Below, in pieces: positions 43,441 through 45,645 of a stretch of DNA of 45,645 bases. This stretch comes from Colwellia sp. GTDB taxonomy: Bacteria > Pseudomonadota > Gammaproteobacteria > Enterobacterales > Alteromonadaceae. The stretch spans positions 1 to 45,645 of the forward strand of contig NZ_JABSOV010000027.1 in NCBI RefSeq assembly GCF_013215345.1, in the 5' to 3' direction. Each line of letters starts with the position of its first letter. Within the stretch, counting starts at the first letter, position 1. The position numbers were made by a program, and so were the translations under genes. The notes under the pieces were generated by a model. It did no database searches and was not told the origin of the DNA. It was given only the letters and a program-made list of their open reading frames with translations.

Positions 43441-45645
43441 ATGAATTTAACTAAAATCGCCTTTAAGTATCGTAAAAGTGTTTTTTTACTACTGGGTGTC
43501 ATGTTGATCAATGGTGTTTTTGCCTACTTCACCTTGCCTGCGCAAGAAGACCCAACTATCACCATACGTGAAGCTATTATCAGCACATCTTTTCCTGGTA
43601 TGTCGCCAGACAGAGTTGAGCAACTTATCACCAAAAAGTTGGAAGAGGAAATACGAAAAATTCCCGAAGTGGAGGAAATTAAATCAACCTCCACTATCGG
43701 TTTATCCATTGTCCATGTAAAAGTTTATGATCGTTATTTCAACCTTGACGATATATGGCAAAACGTACGTAATAAAACCACGGCAGCACATCAAAAAATG
43801 CCATCGGGTACACGTACTCCTCATGTAAATGACGAATTTGGTGATGTTTCAGTGATCACCCTAGCCTTAACCGCCGACGGTTTTGGTATGGGTGAAATGT
43901 ATGATATTGCCCAACATATACGCGACAGTTTATATGGTGTGGAAGGCACTAAAAAAATTGAAATACTCGGCCGTCAAGAAGAACGAATTTTTCTCGAAGT
44001 ATCTAATGCCAAATTAGCACAACTGGGCATATCGCCAGAGGCGTTAATATCGGAGCTGCAAAATCAAAACATTATTAGCTCTGGTGGTCAAATAGACACC
44101 GGAGCCATCAGTTTTATTGTTGAGCCTTCAGGTAACTTTAATAGCACCTTAGATATTGCCAATACTTATATTAACATCCCCAATAGCGAAAATTTTATCG
44201 CCTTAAAAGATGTGGTAACCCTACGTAGAGACTATCTTGACCCGCCTGACAAACTTGCTTACTTTAATGGCCAACCGGCAATATTTTTTGCCATATCTAT
44301 GTTGCCCGAATATAACTTATTGGAATTTGCCCCACGGGTGATGGAAAAATCAGATGAGGTAGCCAGCACTTTACCGGTTGGTTATACAATAAATGTTGCC
44401 ACCTACCAAGCGGCACAAGTAGAGAAAACCATTAGAGGTGTCTCGGTAAATGTATTACAAACACTGGCGATTGTACTGGTGGTGGTGATTTTATTTTTAG
44501 GTCTGCGAGTTGGTCTTATTGTTGGCGCTATTGTGCCTTTTGTTATGCTTACCACACTCACCATAATGCATTTTGCCGATATGAAATTAGAGCGGATGAG
44601 TTTAGCGACCTTGATTATTTCATTAGGCTTGTTAGTAGATAACGGCATTGTTATCGCCGAAGATTTTAAGCGCCGTATAGAAAAAGGCATTGCCCGCTAT
44701 GATGCTATGTTACAAGGCAGTCAAGAATTAGCCATTCCCCTACTTAGCTCATCTATTACCACTATTTTATTTTTCTTACCGCTGATGCTGGCTGAACATG
44801 TTGCTGGTGAATATACCCGCTCTATTTCTTTGGTGATATTAATTACCTTATTAACTAGTTGGATATTGGCCTTATGTGTCACGCCATTATTGTGTTACTT
44901 CTTCATTACTCCCGCAAAGCAAGCAGGTTCAAAAGCTTTAGTGACAAATAATGAAGATGTTAGTGTCGGTAGATTTTATGCCTACTACGAGGTGTTTTTG
45001 CATTGGTTATTAACACATAAAGCGCTATTTATCGGCGCTATGCTGATGCTATTTGTTGCCTCGATAGTTGCAATGGGTTCGGTCGCTAAACAGTTTTTTC
45101 CGGACTCTGATCGCACACAAATTATTATCAATATTGACTTGCCTAATGGCACCTCATCAAAAGAAACTAACCGCCAGATGAAAGAGATATTCTCATGGCT
45201 AGATAACAAAACACGTTTTGATTTTATCGACAGTTACTCTGGTTATGTCGGTTTTAGTGGCCCACGTTTTGTTATGTCATTGGCGCCAGAAGATCCTGCG
45301 CAGAATAAAGGTTTTATTGTTCTTAATGTAAAGGATGAAACCGATATTTCCGCTAAGGTACTTATGTTAGACCGTGATATAGAACATGACTTCCCTAATG
45401 TATCAGCTCGGGTAAGTAAGATGTTTTTAGGGCCATCAGATTCCAATACTATTAAAATACAAGTAAAGGGCCCAGACAAAAATATTATCTATAAGAAGGC
45501 ACAGCAGATCATGGATGTACTGCATGACACGCCAAACACCTTAGATATTAGAACCGACTGGGAAAACCTGATTGTTAAAATTGACGTGCAAATTGATCAA
45601 CTCAGAGCAAAGCGCTCAGGACTAACTTCTTCTGAAATAGCGCAA
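43441..45645 (+). CDS. RND efflux permease (partial, cut at window end)
   Basis: The 735 codons shown continue past the window; full-length pumps have about 1000-1050. The start is MNLTKIAFKYRKSVFLLLGV with AAGGAAGAATA upstream. Evidence of the HAE1-type family: TM1 at the N terminus, the porter segments TISTSFPGMSP-like (IISTSFPGMSPDRVEQL), TM2-TM6 with ILFLGLRVGLIVGAIVPFVM, and LIISLGLLVDNGIVIAEDF, where the Asp is the expected proton-relay residue (LVDNGIV). A second large periplasmic loop starts near residue 545 (KQFFPDSDRTQIIINIDLPN). The paired adaptor and TetR suggest a multidrug pump; no outer-membrane channel gene is in the window. Confidence 0.92.
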   Translation, partial: MNLTKIAFKYRKSVFLLLGVMLINGVFAYFTLPAQEDPTITIREAIISTSFPGMSPDRVEQLITKKLEEEIRKIPEVEEIKSTSTIGLSIVHVKVYDRYFNLDDIWQNVRNKTTAAHQKMPSGTRTPHVNDEFGDVSVITLALTADGFGMGEMYDIAQHIRDSLYGVEGTKKIEILGRQEERIFLEVSNAKLAQLGISPEALISELQNQNIISSGGQIDTGAISFIVEPSGNFNSTLDIANTYINIPNSENFIALKDVVTLRRDYLDPPDKLAYFNGQPAIFFAISMLPEYNLLEFAPRVMEKSDEVASTLPVGYTINVATYQAAQVEKTIRGVSVNVLQTLAIVLVVVILFLGLRVGLIVGAIVPFVMLTTLTIMHFADMKLERMSLATLIISLGLLVDNGIVIAEDFKRRIEKGIARYDAMLQGSQELAIPLLSSSITTILFFLPLMLAEHVAGEYTRSISLVILITLLTSWILALCVTPLLCYFFITPAKQAGSKALVTNNEDVSVGRFYAYYEVFLHWLLTHKALFIGAMLMLFVASIVAMGSVAKQFFPDSDRTQIIINIDLPNGTSSKETNRQMKEIFSWLDNKTRFDFIDSYSGYVGFSGPRFVMSLAPEDPAQNKGFIVLNVKDETDISAKVLMLDRDIEHDFPNVSARVSKMFLGPSDSNTIKIQVKGPDKNIIYKKAQQIMDVLHDTPNTLDIRTDWENLIVKIDVQIDQLRAKRSGLTSSEIAQ

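Overview
The window looks like chromosomal DNA of a marine gammaproteobacterium of the order Alteromonadales, most likely Colwelliaceae. This rests on AT-rich, lysine/asparagine-rich coding sequence, the gene content (DUF3019/MipA next to an RstAB-like pair, DUF3570/DUF4266, selenouridine genes) and several short inverted-repeat elements of the kind scattered through these genomes. No phage, plasmid backbone, intact transposase or CRISPR array was seen. All family names come from reading the translations; no database was searched.

Layout. 1-1.7 kb: a DnaJ-related protein and a helix-turn-helix protein with a plasmid-like flavour. 1.8-12.6 kb (minus strand): the most interesting block, seven genes all on one strand. 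In transcription order they are a large lipoprotein, a TlpA-like thioredoxin, a tiny cysteine-tailed lipoprotein (DUF4266 type), an outer-membrane barrel (DUF3570 type), a second large lipoprotein, DsbD and an ApbE-type FMN transferase. Both large lipoproteins carry one DGxTGAS motif and the barrel carries three DxxTGAS motifs, which match the acceptor sequence that ApbE enzymes flavinylate. A Fur-like box overlaps the -35 of a good promoter ahead of the block. I read it as an iron-regulated, thiol-fed, envelope-located flavoprotein redox system.

12.8-15 kb: a MITE-like element, then a secreted DUF6795-like protein paired with a class 3 lipase, which may be an immunity/effector pair. 15-20.5 kb: a site-2 protease, then a carbonyl/aldehyde stress operon (DJ-1-like protein, YqhD-like reductase, CurA-like reductase) opposite a LysR regulator. 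20.7-26.7 kb: a diguanylate cyclase, a DnaQ-like exonuclease, an HxlR/cupin divergent pair with a palindromic operator, and a MocR/LysE/GNAT group with its own operators. 26.7-32.4 kb: a beta-propeller lipoprotein opposite mipA-DUF3019-rstA-rstB.

32.5-36.5 kb: a cysteine-synthase-like gene with an apparent internal deletion, an inverted-repeat element, selD-mnmH with overlapping ends, and a decayed metY remnant. 36.6-39.6 kb: an Old Yellow Enzyme opposite a TetR regulator with three operator repeats, a GhrA-like reductase and tRNA-Leu(CAA). 39.8-45.6 kb: an AlkD-like repair protein, two MITE-like elements, and a TetR regulator opposite an RND efflux adaptor and permease. The permease is cut by the window end.

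Recurring themes are redox and electrophile defence (OYE, YqhD, CurA, DJ-1, cupin), each under a divergent one-component regulator, and envelope redox chemistry.
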